Positions 26,018 to 38,660 of a stretch of DNA of 64,000 bases are shown here, in pieces. The stretch covers positions 372,001-436,000 of the forward strand of contig NZ_JAFBEK010000001.1 in NCBI RefSeq assembly GCF_016908715.1. Direction: 5' to 3'. The notes beneath the pieces were generated by a model. That model saw only the letters and a program-made list of their open reading frames with translations. It was not told the origin of the DNA and made no database searches. How positions within the stretch are numbered: the first letter of the stretch is position 1; every line of letters begins with the position of its first letter. Source of the DNA: Leuconostoc rapi. GTDB lineage: Bacteria; Bacillota; Bacilli; Lactobacillales; Lactobacillaceae. The position numbers and the translations under genes were made by a program.

Positions 26018-26059
26018 ATAATTGACATTGTGTCATAAATATGACACAATGTCAATTAT
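26018..26059. promoter_or_regulatory. 42-bp palindromic operator/promoter of the hrtRBA-like operon
   Basis: Perfect 20-bp arms (26018-26037, 26040-26059) around a 2-bp centre. Each arm contains one smaller dyad: TGACA-TTG-TGTCA (26023-26035) and TGACA-CAA-TGTCA (26042-26054). TTGACA at 26022 with CACAAT 17 bp later is the likely promoter, so a bound repressor would cover it. The 13-bp dyads resemble the HrtR operator of Lactococcus lactis as I remember it. Confidence 0.85.
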
Positions 26060-26078
26060 AGGAGAGTGATTTAATTTT

Positions 26079-26606
26079 ATGCCGACAAAAACATTTCTAA
26101 ATTTAAGTTCAGACAAACAACACAAACTATATGATGCGATGTATCATGAGTTTTCAGATCATGTGTTAGCAGAAAGTAAAGTCTCAAATATCGTTACCGC
26201 AGCTCAAATTTCAAGAGGGTCTTTTTATACTTACTTTGACGACCTTGAGGATGCCTATCGATGGGTCTTAAATGATGTCGTCTTAGACATTCATAAAGAT
26301 ATTGACAGACAAGATATTTTGTCGACAACAGAAGACTTTATTTTAAAAGCTAAAGCGAGTCAACATTTTAATTTTTTGAATCATTATTATGTTGTGAATG
26401 AGTCTTTGTTACAAAAAAAGAGTGGTAAATCGACATCACGCGATTTTAGTTTACCTGATAGTCATTCGACGAATCAAGATATATCACAATGGCTTTTAGT
26501 ACAATCCGTACATCAACTGATTAGGGAATTTTTTTTGGACCCTGATAAACAAGCATGTATCATTTCAACACTTCATACTTTGGACACTTGGCGAAGGGAA
26601 GTATAG
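26079..26606 (+). CDS. hrtR: TetR-family regulator, HrtR-like heme sensor
   Basis: 175 residues. N-terminal TetR helix-turn-helix (about 25-60) with the typical ISRGSFYTYFDDLEDAY recognition region, and a divergent ligand domain. His72 (DIHKDI) falls at the position of the heme-binding His72 of Lactococcus HrtR, and His145 is a candidate for its second ligand (His149 there). The gene order regulator, FtsX-like permease, ATPase is that of hrtRBA, where heme binding releases the repressor. The large palindrome directly upstream implies autorepression. Heme sensing is an inference from residues, order and operator; another hydrophobic compound remains possible. Confidence 0.72.
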   Translation: MPTKTFLNLSSDKQHKLYDAMYHEFSDHVLAESKVSNIVTAAQISRGSFYTYFDDLEDAYRWVLNDVVLDIHKDIDRQDILSTTEDFILKAKASQHFNFLNHYYVVNESLLQKKSGKSTSRDFSLPDSHSTNQDISQWLLVQSVHQLIREFFLDPDKQACIISTLHTLDTWRREV

Positions 26607-26609
26607 ACG

Positions 26610-27665
26610 ATGTATTTAGCATTAAATGAAATGCGTAAAGAAAAAATAAGATATGGTTTAATCATTGCTGTTATGACTTTAATCAGTTATCTGATTTTTA
26701 TTTTAAGTGCGTTAGCTATGGGACTTGCTCATGAAAATACGGCTGCTGTGAATAATTGGCAGTTGACTCAAGTTGCGATGAGCAAAGATGCTAATGGCAA
26801 TTTAAGTCAATCTTTGTTGACAAATGATGATATGAATAAAATTCAGTTAACTGGTGATCAGACAGCGATTGGTGTCGTGCCAATGATCGTAAAAGCACAT
26901 CAGGTACGCGTTTCATCTATGTTCGTTGGTATACAAAAAAATGATCTGATATATCACCGTGTTCAACTAACACAAGGGCATTTACCAAAAAACAGGTATG
27001 ATGTGCTCATATCGTCAAAAATGACTCAGAAGGGTTTGAAAATTGGCGATCACATTAAACTTGGTATGCTCACCCATGATGTTAAAATCGTCGGCTATGT
27101 TAAGAATGCCGTGTATAATATGTCACCTGTGATATATGGTAATTTAAATAACTGGCGAGATATTAAAGGTGTGAGCAATCAATTTTATGCTAGCGGTATT
27201 ATAACTAGTGAGTCAAAAAAAATCATTTCAAATGATCTTAAGCATTACAATAAAACACAATTGTTCAATAAAATGCCTGGATATACGGCTCAAAATACCA
27301 CATTCATATTTATGATAGGATTTTTATTAGTCATTTCAGCTGTTATTGTGGCCATATTTCTGTATATTCTAACGATTCAAAAAATACCTAATTTTGCCGT
27401 TTTACGAGCTCAAGGTGTTCCAGGGCGTTATCTTGTAGTAAATACAGTCAGCGAAACCTTGATCATTATGTGTGTTTCTGTAGTCATTAGTAGTCTATTA
27501 TGTGCGGTGACTGCGTGGTTTATACCAGAAACAGTTCCGATGTTCTTTGATATTAAATTGCTAGTATTATCATCTTTGGGATTGATACTGACAGGTATTC
27601 TTGGCGCAATCGTACCGGTGAGATTGATTACAAAAATTGATCCAATATCAGTTATAGGAGGGTGA
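26610..27665 (+). CDS. hrtB: ABC transporter permease, FtsX/HrtB-like
   Basis: 351 residues starting 4 bp after the regulator. The topology is that of the MacB/FtsX-type permeases: one N-terminal membrane helix (about 15-38), a large extracytoplasmic domain (about 40-230), and three C-terminal helices (about 232-258, 280-305, 318-345). The size and the pairing with a 223-residue ATPase match HrtB, the permease that expels excess heme from the membrane in lactococci and other Firmicutes. The GAAGGGAAG before the ATG lies in the end of the regulator gene, suggesting coupled translation. Confidence 0.8.
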   Translation: MYLALNEMRKEKIRYGLIIAVMTLISYLIFILSALAMGLAHENTAAVNNWQLTQVAMSKDANGNLSQSLLTNDDMNKIQLTGDQTAIGVVPMIVKAHQVRVSSMFVGIQKNDLIYHRVQLTQGHLPKNRYDVLISSKMTQKGLKIGDHIKLGMLTHDVKIVGYVKNAVYNMSPVIYGNLNNWRDIKGVSNQFYASGIITSESKKIISNDLKHYNKTQLFNKMPGYTAQNTTFIFMIGFLLVISAVIVAIFLYILTIQKIPNFAVLRAQGVPGRYLVVNTVSETLIIMCVSVVISSLLCAVTAWFIPETVPMFFDIKLLVLSSLGLILTGILGAIVPVRLITKIDPISVIGG

Positions 27666-27670
27666 TTATA

Positions 27671-28342
27671 ATGGGTAGTCTTAGATTAATTGATGTTATA
27701 AAGTCGTTTGGTTCAGGGGATAGCCAAGTGACAGCCTTAGATCATGTTAATTTTACTGCAAATTCAAAAGAATTAACTCTAATTGTTGGTCCTTCTGGAT
27801 CTGGTAAAAGTACGCTACTTACAATTTTAGGCGGATTACAAGCGGTTACAAGCGGACAAGTCCTTTTAAATAATCGTAATCTGAACACATTTTCCAAAAA
27901 ACAGGCGGACGATTTTAGATTAGATCATATTGGTTTTATATTACAAGCATATAGTTTAGTTCCATATCTCACAGTAAAAAAGCAATTTGAATTAGTCAAA
28001 CGTATTAAGCCAGAAAATAATTTACCACCAGAAATATTTTCACAGTATTTAGAACGACTGGGCATTTCAAATTTACAAGCAAAATACCCAGACCAGCTTT
28101 CAGGTGGTCAAACGCAAAGAGTGGCTATCGCACGAGCATTATATACTAATCCTGATTATATCTTAGCCGACGAACCGACGTCTGCCTTAGATAGCCAACG
28201 TGTAGACGAAGTAGCAAAACTATTTAAAAGTATAGCGACGCGTGATGACAAAGCTGTGGTTATTGTGACACATGATTTGCGAATGCGATCATATGCAGAT
28301 AAAGTTTATGAAATAATTGATGGTAAGATAACAAATATATAA
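27671..28342 (+). CDS. hrtA: ABC transporter ATP-binding protein, HrtA-like
   Basis: 223 residues from the ATG at 27671, with AGGAGG 9 bp upstream; a GTG at 27662 lies inside that site. Walker A GPSGSGKST (about 42-50), signature LSGGQTQRVAIARAL, Walker B ILADEPTSALD and the H-loop VTHD are all intact. It is of the MacB/LolD-type ATPase class that works with FtsX-like permeases for extrusion of hydrophobic molecules or lipoproteins. It is the last gene of the regulator-permease-ATPase operon, and a terminator follows 80 bp later. Confidence 0.88.
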   Translation: MGSLRLIDVIKSFGSGDSQVTALDHVNFTANSKELTLIVGPSGSGKSTLLTILGGLQAVTSGQVLLNNRNLNTFSKKQADDFRLDHIGFILQAYSLVPYLTVKKQFELVKRIKPENNLPPEIFSQYLERLGISNLQAKYPDQLSGGQTQRVAIARALYTNPDYILADEPTSALDSQRVDEVAKLFKSIATRDDKAVVIVTHDLRMRSYADKVYEIIDGKITNI

Positions 28343-28424
28343 TGAATAACGTGATTTAGGAAAGTAACACATAGTAAATATGTATTATTAAATCAAACCA
28401 TTTTCATCAATTTTACTAAACTGC

Positions 28425-28465
28425 ACCCCTTGAATTGGAGAAAATCTAATTCAAGGGGTTTTATC
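28425..28465 (+). terminator. Terminator after the hrt-like operon
   Basis: ACCCCTTGAATT pairs with AATTCAAGGGGT, followed by TTTAT. The left flank (28420-28440) also matches 56807-56827 at 17 of 21 positions. Confidence 0.8.
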
Positions 28466-28515
28466 TATATCTATATCAAGTAGTATGAGACGTTAGCTTT
28501 CGTCTGTAAAAAAAT

Positions 28516-28530
28516 TCGTAATATTTACGA
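28516..28530. promoter_or_regulatory. Inverted repeat upstream of galR
   Basis: TCGTAA-TAT-TTACGA, a 15-bp dyad about 85 bp before the galR start. It could be an operator, but no protein can be assigned. Confidence 0.35.
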
Positions 28531-28615
28531 CGTATTACTCAGACAGTCATCATTTTGTAGTAAAATAAATGAATGCTAACAAACAAGAATCTCATACAGG
28601 ACAAGGAGAAGTAAT

Positions 28616-29614
28616 ATGGTCACCATTCAACAAATTGCAAAAGAAACGGGGTTATCTTCCAGTACTGTTTCACGAATATTGAATAATGACCAAACATTGT
28701 CTGTTCGAGATACAACACGTCAATTGGTTTTTGAAGTTGCATCTAAGCATCACTACACAAAAAAAGTTAAAAAAAATATTACAATCGGTGTCATTACGAC
28801 TTTTTCAGAAATGAGAGAGAATCATGATGCTTATTGGCGTCAAATTTATTTAGGTATTCAAAGTGAGGCGCGTCAACACAATATTACAATTGATGAAATC
28901 ATGCGACTAGACAAAAAAACACGACTATCGCAGTTCAGACAATTTGATGCGTTAATTGCATTAGGGGAATTATCATCAACTGCCGTTCAAGAAATAAAAG
29001 AGGCAAATCAGCGATTAGTTTTGGTTGATGCTAAAAAGCATTATCCAAATGTTGATGCAGTGGATCCCGAACTAACCAACATGACGGTTAGAATATTAGA
29101 TGAATTATATCAATCTGGGCGACGCCATATTGGTTTTATTGGAGGTATCAATGATTTAATCGAGATGGATGGGAGTACTTTCACAAGCGAAAAAGACTTG
29201 CGTTATGTCGCCTATAAACAATGGGTAGCGCAACATCAGTTAAACGAATATGTCTATGAAGGCAACTGGCAAGCAGAGACAGGAAATTTAGGGGCAAAAT
29301 ATTTACTCGCCGAACAACCACAAATTGACGCACTTTTGATGGCGTCAGATCCGATTGCCATTGGGGCTTTAAATACGATTAAAACAAAAGGGCTAGAGCC
29401 AGGAAAAGATATAGATGTTGTAAGTTTTGATGATTTAGATTTAGTAAAATATTTAGTACCAGCGTTGACTAGTGTTGATTTAAAAGCAACTGAAATTGGT
29501 AAAACAGCTTTGAATCGTGCCTTGGAACTTGTCACAGAAACTGAGAACTGGGCAGTCTGGACTACGATTCCTAGTGTTTTGGAGTATCGAGAAACATTTA
29601 GAAAGTTTACTTAA
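28616..29614 (+). CDS. galR: LacI-family regulator of the galactose operon
   Basis: 332 residues. N-terminal LacI helix-turn-helix (TIQQIAKETGLSSSTVSRIL, about 3-22) with hinge helix, then the periplasmic-binding-like effector domain (ITIGVITTF, HIGFIGG, DALLMASDPIAIGAL). It lies directly before galT-galK and is the natural candidate for their galactose-responsive regulator, as GalR of streptococci and lactobacilli. ACAAGGAGAAG precedes the ATG. A gal promoter begins within nine bases of its stop codon, so galT and galK can be transcribed separately from it. Confidence 0.87.
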   Translation: MVTIQQIAKETGLSSSTVSRILNNDQTLSVRDTTRQLVFEVASKHHYTKKVKKNITIGVITTFSEMRENHDAYWRQIYLGIQSEARQHNITIDEIMRLDKKTRLSQFRQFDALIALGELSSTAVQEIKEANQRLVLVDAKKHYPNVDAVDPELTNMTVRILDELYQSGRRHIGFIGGINDLIEMDGSTFTSEKDLRYVAYKQWVAQHQLNEYVYEGNWQAETGNLGAKYLLAEQPQIDALLMASDPIAIGALNTIKTKGLEPGKDIDVVSFDDLDLVKYLVPALTSVDLKATEIGKTALNRALELVTETENWAVWTTIPSVLEYRETFRKFT

Positions 29615-29651
29615 TGAAAGCGTTTACATTTACTAAATTATATGGTACTAT
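29615..29651 (+). promoter_or_regulatory. gal promoter with perfect cre over the -35
   Basis: TTTACA (29623-29628), 17-bp spacer, TACTAT with TGn extension. The cre TGAAAGCGTTTACA (29615-29628) is perfect and contains the -35, so CcpA would block RNA polymerase. A second TATAAT lies at 29657-29662. Confidence 0.8.
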
Positions 29652-29727
29652 TACTTTATAATATGATGTGTTCAAATCATATTTTCTTGGCGTTGGGGCG
29701 AATATATATGGTATAGGACGAACTGAT

Positions 29728-31227
29728 ATGGATAAAAATAACTTAGTTATCGCATTTGTTAAAAAAATTATCAAAGCAACAGATTATACTGACGATGACG
29801 GGATTTATTTAATCAACCAAGCAATGGGTATACTAGGAGAATCAACTGATACGTATTTTATAAGTGAGCGGCCAGTTGATGAGTTGTCAACGCTTCAACT
29901 ATTGGATCAACTGATTCAAATTGCAGTAAGTCGTGGCACATTAGCGCGTCGTCACATGAATGAGGATATGGCTGGGGCGCAATTAATGAATTTTTTTGTA
30001 CCACGACCTTCAAAAGTACGTCAAGTTTTTTGGTTTAACTATCAAAAGTCGCCACGTCATGCGACAGATTATTTTTTTGACTTATCAAAACGGAGTAATT
30101 ACATCAAAACGCGTGAGATTAGTCAGAATATTTCTTATCCAGTTGTGACAAACTATGGCACACTTCAAATTACAATAAACTTATCTAAACCAGAGAAAGA
30201 CCCAAAACTTATCGCTCAAGCGATAACACATCGCACGAATCAAGAAGTCCAGTATCCTGTATCACCACTAGCTAAAGAGAACGAAGGTTATTGGGGACGT
30301 TTAGATTACGCTTCACGAATAAATCACCGCGTTATTCCACTAAGTTTAGGTGATGAAACATGGTATTTTCAATATTCCCCTTATGCCTATTTCAATGAAC
30401 ACGCCATTGTATTATCAGAAACCATACGACCGATGCATGTGGATGTCCAAAATTTGGCAAGGCTGTTGGAATTCGTTACAAAATTTCCTGATTACTTTAT
30501 TGGTTCAAATGCTGATCTACCTATTGTTGGTGGTTCTATTTTATCACATGACCATTTTCAAGCTGGTCGTTACGACTTGCCTATGGCTCAAGCAGTCATC
30601 AAGCAACCAGTTCATTTCGTCAACACGCAACTGTCTGAGGCAGGCTTTTTAAATTGGCCAATGACCGCGTTACGTTTAATTGATTCAGACTGTGACAAAC
30701 TTCTGACAGTGGCAACGAGGGTAATGACGACTTGGCAGAATTATGATGACGTCGATTTATCCATTAAAGCATATGACAAAGCGGGTCAACGTCATCATAC
30801 AGTAACACCCATTGTGCGCTTTAGACACCAAAAGTATGAAATAGATCTAGTACTTCGCGACAACAACGTTTCGGAAGAATTCCCAGATGGTATCTTTCAT
30901 CCCCACCCAGACGTACAACATATTAAAAAAGAAAACATTGGGTTGATTGAAGTGATGGGGTTAGCTATTTTACCACCGCGTTTAAAAAAGGAACTTGCTG
31001 ATGTTGAGGCCTATCTACTTGGGCGTATTAAATCTGTTGACCCAAAACACCAATTATGGGCTGATCAATTACGTCAACAATATACGATTACAAGTGCCAA
31101 TGTTACCAATATTGTTCAACAAAGTGTTGGGCATATTTTCGAACGTGTACTTGAGGATGCTGGTGTTTTTAAAAATGATACCGGAGGAAAGGCTGGTTTA
31201 CAGCGATTTATTCAAAAACTCGAATAA
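29728..31227 (+). CDS. galT: UDP-glucose--hexose-1-phosphate uridylyltransferase, type 2
   Basis: 499 residues from the ATG at 29728 (AGGA about 10 bp upstream); a GTG at 29668 would sit almost on the start of transcription. Transfers UMP from UDP-glucose to galactose 1-phosphate in the Leloir pathway. The length near 490-500 and the motif VPRPSKVRQVFW belong to the Firmicutes GalT2 type; GGSILSHDHFQAG and the FHPHPDVQHIKKENIGLIEVMG block are conserved. It is followed 59 bp later by galK. Confidence 0.94.
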   Translation: MDKNNLVIAFVKKIIKATDYTDDDGIYLINQAMGILGESTDTYFISERPVDELSTLQLLDQLIQIAVSRGTLARRHMNEDMAGAQLMNFFVPRPSKVRQVFWFNYQKSPRHATDYFFDLSKRSNYIKTREISQNISYPVVTNYGTLQITINLSKPEKDPKLIAQAITHRTNQEVQYPVSPLAKENEGYWGRLDYASRINHRVIPLSLGDETWYFQYSPYAYFNEHAIVLSETIRPMHVDVQNLARLLEFVTKFPDYFIGSNADLPIVGGSILSHDHFQAGRYDLPMAQAVIKQPVHFVNTQLSEAGFLNWPMTALRLIDSDCDKLLTVATRVMTTWQNYDDVDLSIKAYDKAGQRHHTVTPIVRFRHQKYEIDLVLRDNNVSEEFPDGIFHPHPDVQHIKKENIGLIEVMGLAILPPRLKKELADVEAYLLGRIKSVDPKHQLWADQLRQQYTITSANVTNIVQQSVGHIFERVLEDAGVFKNDTGGKAGLQRFIQKLE

Positions 31228-31286
31228 GACAGTAAAAACTAAGGGATGTCGTTCTCAATGGTTTTTAGCACAAGAAAGGTAGTCAA

Positions 31287-32459
31287 ATGACAGATGCTTA
31301 TCAAGCACTCGAAAAGGTTTTCGAGTCAAAATTTATGCACAAACCTACGGATCGGTTTTTCTCACCGGGCCGTATAAACTTAATAGGCGAACATACAGAT
31401 TATAATGGTGGTCATGTTTTCCCAGCAGCAATAACAATTGGTACCTATGGGGTTGCTCGTTTACGGGATGATACAACTGTCAAATTATATTCAACCAACT
31501 TCTCGGATACTGATATTATTTCGTTTAGTATTGAAAATGAGGAAAAACTAGCACGTGGCTCTTGGGGGAATTACGTTAAGGGCGTTTTGCAAGCCATGCG
31601 TGGTTATGGAAACCATTTTACAAAAGGTTTTGAACTTGCCGTTACTGGGAACATCCCAAATGCTTCTGGTTTGTCTTCTTCCTCGTCGTTGGAATTATTG
31701 GTTGGTGTGACGCTGCAAAAATTATATAACTTAAAAATCCCACGTCTACAATTGGTTGCAAGCGGACAACGTTCAGAAAACGATTTTGTCGGTGTCAATA
31801 CGGGCATCATGGATCAATTTGCTATAGGATTTGGTGAAAAAAATCACGCGATTTACCTCGACACTAATACGATGATTTATGAAATGGTACCAGTTAATTT
31901 AGGACAAAATGTGATTGTTATTATGAACACAAACAAACGCAGAGAGCTTGCGGATTCTAAATATAATGATCGTGTAAGAGAGACACAGGAAGCTGTATTT
32001 GATTTACAGAAAAAATTAAAAATTCAGTATCTCGGTGAACTGGATAGTCACACTTTCGAGGAAAATCAACAGTTAGTTCATAATGATACAATTAGACGTC
32101 GCGCGCGTCATGCTGTAACAGAAAATGAAAGAGCGCAGTTAGCTGTTAAGGCTTTAAAAGCCAATGATTTGAGTTATTTTGGTCAACTTTTAAATGCATC
32201 ACATGAGTCTTTGAAAAATGATTATGAAGTGACTGGCATAGAACTAGATACATTAGCAGAGACTGCTCAAAAAGTGCCAGGTGTTCTAGGTGCACGTATG
32301 ACTGGCGCAGGATTTGGAGGCTGTGCAATTGCGTTAGTAGATCGTAATCATGTTGCAGATTTAAAAACAATCGTTGGCCGCGCATATAGGGAGAAGATTG
32401 GTTATGATGCTTCTTTTTATGTCGCTGAAATTGGACAGGGTGCACACTGGGTAGGTTAA
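31287..32459 (+). CDS. galK: Galactokinase
   Basis: 390 residues. Phosphorylates galactose at C1 with ATP. Motif 1 PGRINLIGEHTDYNGGHV (about 27-44), ATP loop PNASGLSSSSSLELL (about 128-142) and motif 3 GARMTGAGFGGCAIAL near the C-terminus are all intact, as expected for a GHMP kinase. AAAGG lies 7 bp before the ATG. It shares a transcript with galT and is followed by a separate promoter for the lactose permease. Confidence 0.96.
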   Translation: MTDAYQALEKVFESKFMHKPTDRFFSPGRINLIGEHTDYNGGHVFPAAITIGTYGVARLRDDTTVKLYSTNFSDTDIISFSIENEEKLARGSWGNYVKGVLQAMRGYGNHFTKGFELAVTGNIPNASGLSSSSSLELLVGVTLQKLYNLKIPRLQLVASGQRSENDFVGVNTGIMDQFAIGFGEKNHAIYLDTNTMIYEMVPVNLGQNVIVIMNTNKRRELADSKYNDRVRETQEAVFDLQKKLKIQYLGELDSHTFEENQQLVHNDTIRRRARHAVTENERAQLAVKALKANDLSYFGQLLNASHESLKNDYEVTGIELDTLAETAQKVPGVLGARMTGAGFGGCAIALVDRNHVADLKTIVGRAYREKIGYDASFYVAEIGQGAHWVG

Positions 32460-32462
32460 TTT

Positions 32463-32491
32463 TTTACATCTAAAATGTAAGCGCTTACTAT
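32463..32491 (+). promoter_or_regulatory. Promoter with cre-like site before the permease gene
   Basis: TTTACA, 17-bp spacer, TACTAT: the same two hexamers and spacing as the galT promoter. TGTAAGCGCTTACT (32476-32489, 13 of 14 cre positions) overlaps the -10. Confidence 0.72.
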
Positions 32492-32519
32492 TTTAATAGA
32501 AAGAAAGTGGTGATGTAGC

Positions 32520-33929
32520 ATGGGAAACAGTAACTGGAAACAACGCATGAGTTATGCGTTAGGCGCATTTGGACATGATACATATTATGTCGCATTGAGT
32601 ACTTATTTTATTATTTTCGTAACGAGTTCGATGTTTGATGGTGTTAAAAATGCCAGCCGACTAATTGGATTAGTCACATCATTAGTTGTGGGAATTAGAT
32701 TAATTGAAATTTTCTTTGATCCTATTATTGGTAGTATTATCGATAATACGCGGACAAAGTATGGTAAATTCAAACCTTGGTTGGTTATTGGTGGTTTAGT
32801 TTCAGCAGTCATGATTGTGATCATGTTTACTAATTTTGGTGGGCTAGCTGAACATAATGAAATGTTGTTTATTATCGTATTTACCGTTGCATTTATTATT
32901 TTGGATTCGTTTTATTCTTTTAAAGATATTGCTTATTGGTCAATGATTCCTGCCTTATCTAACGATTCAGCAGAGCGTGGTAAATTAGGAACTGTTGCCC
33001 GTATCGGTTCTTCATTAGGTGCCAATGGTACGACAATGATCGTCGTACCATTAACAACGTTCTTCACCTATCTTGTAACTGGTAATCAAAAACAAGGCGC
33101 TTCCGGTTGGTTTTGGTTTGCTGTGATTGTTGGTGTTGTTTCAGGCGGAACAGCGCTGATTACTGCTTGGGGAACCAAAGAAAGCGAATCAATTATTCGT
33201 CAAAAAAGTCCAAAAGTGAAAACTTCAGATGTTTTTAAAGCCATTACAAAAAATGATCAGTTGATGTGGTTGGCGCTTTCTTATATCGCGTATGCCATTG
33301 CTTACGTCGTTACGACCGCTGTTTTGTATTTGTACTATAAATTTATTTTGGGACAGCCCCAAGACTTTTGGCTTGTTGGTTTAATTGCCACGATAACTGG
33401 CTTAACAGCAGTGCCGCTATTCCCAGTATTAGTAAAGAAAATAACACGTCGATTCGTGTATATTGGGAGCATAGGTATTCAAATTGCTGGTTATGTTTTG
33501 TTCATGTTCGGAGGTCACAGTGCTATTATAGTTACTATAGCAACGATTCTATTTTATTTGCCATATCAATTAGTTTTCTTATCAGCATTAATGACGATTA
33601 CCGATGCTGTCGAATATGGCCAATTAAAGAATGGCGTTCGTAATGAAGCGGTCACGTTGTCTATTCGACCACTGTTAGATAAAATTGCTGGCGCACTTTC
33701 AAATGGTTTGGTTGGTTTAATTGCTGTTGTTGCCGGTATGAGTGGCAGCGCTACAGCAAAGGATATCACAACAAAGGGTATTACCACATTCAATCTCTTT
33801 GCATTTGTTGTCCCAGGCATTCTCATGTTATTAGCAGCCTTAATATTTGCAAGTAAAGTTAAATTGACTGAAAAAATGCATGCAGATATTGTGACAAAGC
33901 TTAAAATTAAACTCGAGTCAGAGAAGTAA
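32520..33929 (+). CDS. lacS: GPH-family lactose/galactoside:cation symporter
   Basis: 469 residues with about 12 membrane helices. The MelB/LacS signature FDPIIGSIIDNTRTKYGKFK occurs in the loop between helices 2 and 3, and DAVEYGQLKNGVRNE in the second half is typical of the glycoside-pentoside-hexuronide family. LacS of Streptococcus thermophilus carries an extra C-terminal IIA-like domain of about 160 residues; this protein lacks it, so control by HPr phosphorylation in cis is absent. It lies between galK and lacZ, which supports lactose or galactose uptake. AGTGGTGATG provides a weak ribosome binding site. Confidence 0.88.
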   Translation: MGNSNWKQRMSYALGAFGHDTYYVALSTYFIIFVTSSMFDGVKNASRLIGLVTSLVVGIRLIEIFFDPIIGSIIDNTRTKYGKFKPWLVIGGLVSAVMIVIMFTNFGGLAEHNEMLFIIVFTVAFIILDSFYSFKDIAYWSMIPALSNDSAERGKLGTVARIGSSLGANGTTMIVVPLTTFFTYLVTGNQKQGASGWFWFAVIVGVVSGGTALITAWGTKESESIIRQKSPKVKTSDVFKAITKNDQLMWLALSYIAYAIAYVVTTAVLYLYYKFILGQPQDFWLVGLIATITGLTAVPLFPVLVKKITRRFVYIGSIGIQIAGYVLFMFGGHSAIIVTIATILFYLPYQLVFLSALMTITDAVEYGQLKNGVRNEAVTLSIRPLLDKIAGALSNGLVGLIAVVAGMSGSATAKDITTKGITTFNLFAFVVPGILMLLAALIFASKVKLTEKMHADIVTKLKIKLESEK

Positions 33930-33934
33930 GGTGA

Positions 33935-38039
<4,105 letters not shown>

Positions 38040-38068
38040 GCAGGATTAAAAGAAATGATGTTGTTACA

Positions 38069-38098
38069 AAAAAAGCCTGTCAAAAGACAGGCTTTTTG
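38069..38098. terminator. Bidirectional terminator after galM
   Basis: AAAAAGCCTGTC pairs with GACAGGCTTTTT around AAAA, between convergent galM and the FMN reductase gene. Confidence 0.9.
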
Positions 38099-38117
38099 AA
38101 TCTACTATCGTTAGCGT

Positions 38118-38660
38118 TTAGAACTTTTGAGCAAATGCTACAAATTGTTGTGCTGCACTAGCTAAAAATGCTTTTGTATCATCATTTGTAATTTGGCCGT
38201 TTTCATCAGCCAACGTTGATGTATTACCGATATAAAGCTCGGGTTGTTGCAATGTTGGCATATCTAGGAATACCAATGATTGGCGCAATACATGGTGTGC
38301 TAAGACGCCAGCAGTACCACCAATTGATTGTGAAGCAACCAAGGCAGGCTTGCCAGCCCAAACATTTTGTCCCCATGGACGTGAAGCAATATCTAAAGCA
38401 TTTTTCAAAGCAGCTGGTATGCTACGATTATGCTCAGGTGTTACAAAAATAAATGCATCTTGCGCCGCTACTTGGGTTCGGAAGCTTGTATATGCTTCGG
38501 GTGAGTTTTCATCCAAATCCTGGTTATATAGTGGCAAACCACTAATATTCAGGTAAGTGACTTCTGCATCAGCTGGAAGACCAGCTACTAATGCGTCAGC
38601 GACGCCTTTTGAATAAGAATTCTTTCGAATCGAACCAACAACAATACCATATTTACTCAT
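38118..38660 (-). CDS. NADPH-dependent FMN reductase-family protein
   Basis: 180 residues, flavodoxin-like fold. VVGSIRKNSYSKGVADAL forms the phosphate-binding loop at the N-terminus; FVTPEHNRSIPAALKNALD is the conserved flavin-binding motif of the NADPH-dependent FMN reductase/azoreductase group. Such enzymes reduce FMN, quinones, azo dyes or chromate with NAD(P)H; the physiological substrate is unknown. AAGAGGATAAAG precedes the ATG on the minus strand. It is a single-gene unit. Confidence 0.88.
   Translation of the reverse strand: MSKYGIVVGSIRKNSYSKGVADALVAGLPADAEVTYLNISGLPLYNQDLDENSPEAYTSFRTQVAAQDAFIFVTPEHNRSIPAALKNALDIASRPWGQNVWAGKPALVASQSIGGTAGVLAHHVLRQSLVFLDMPTLQQPELYIGNTSTLADENGQITNDDTKAFLASAAQQFVAFAQKF

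Noticed and set aside
29668-29727. Longer galT start
   Set aside because: The GTG would be at or next to the transcription start with no binding site; the ATG at 29728 gives the family-typical length.
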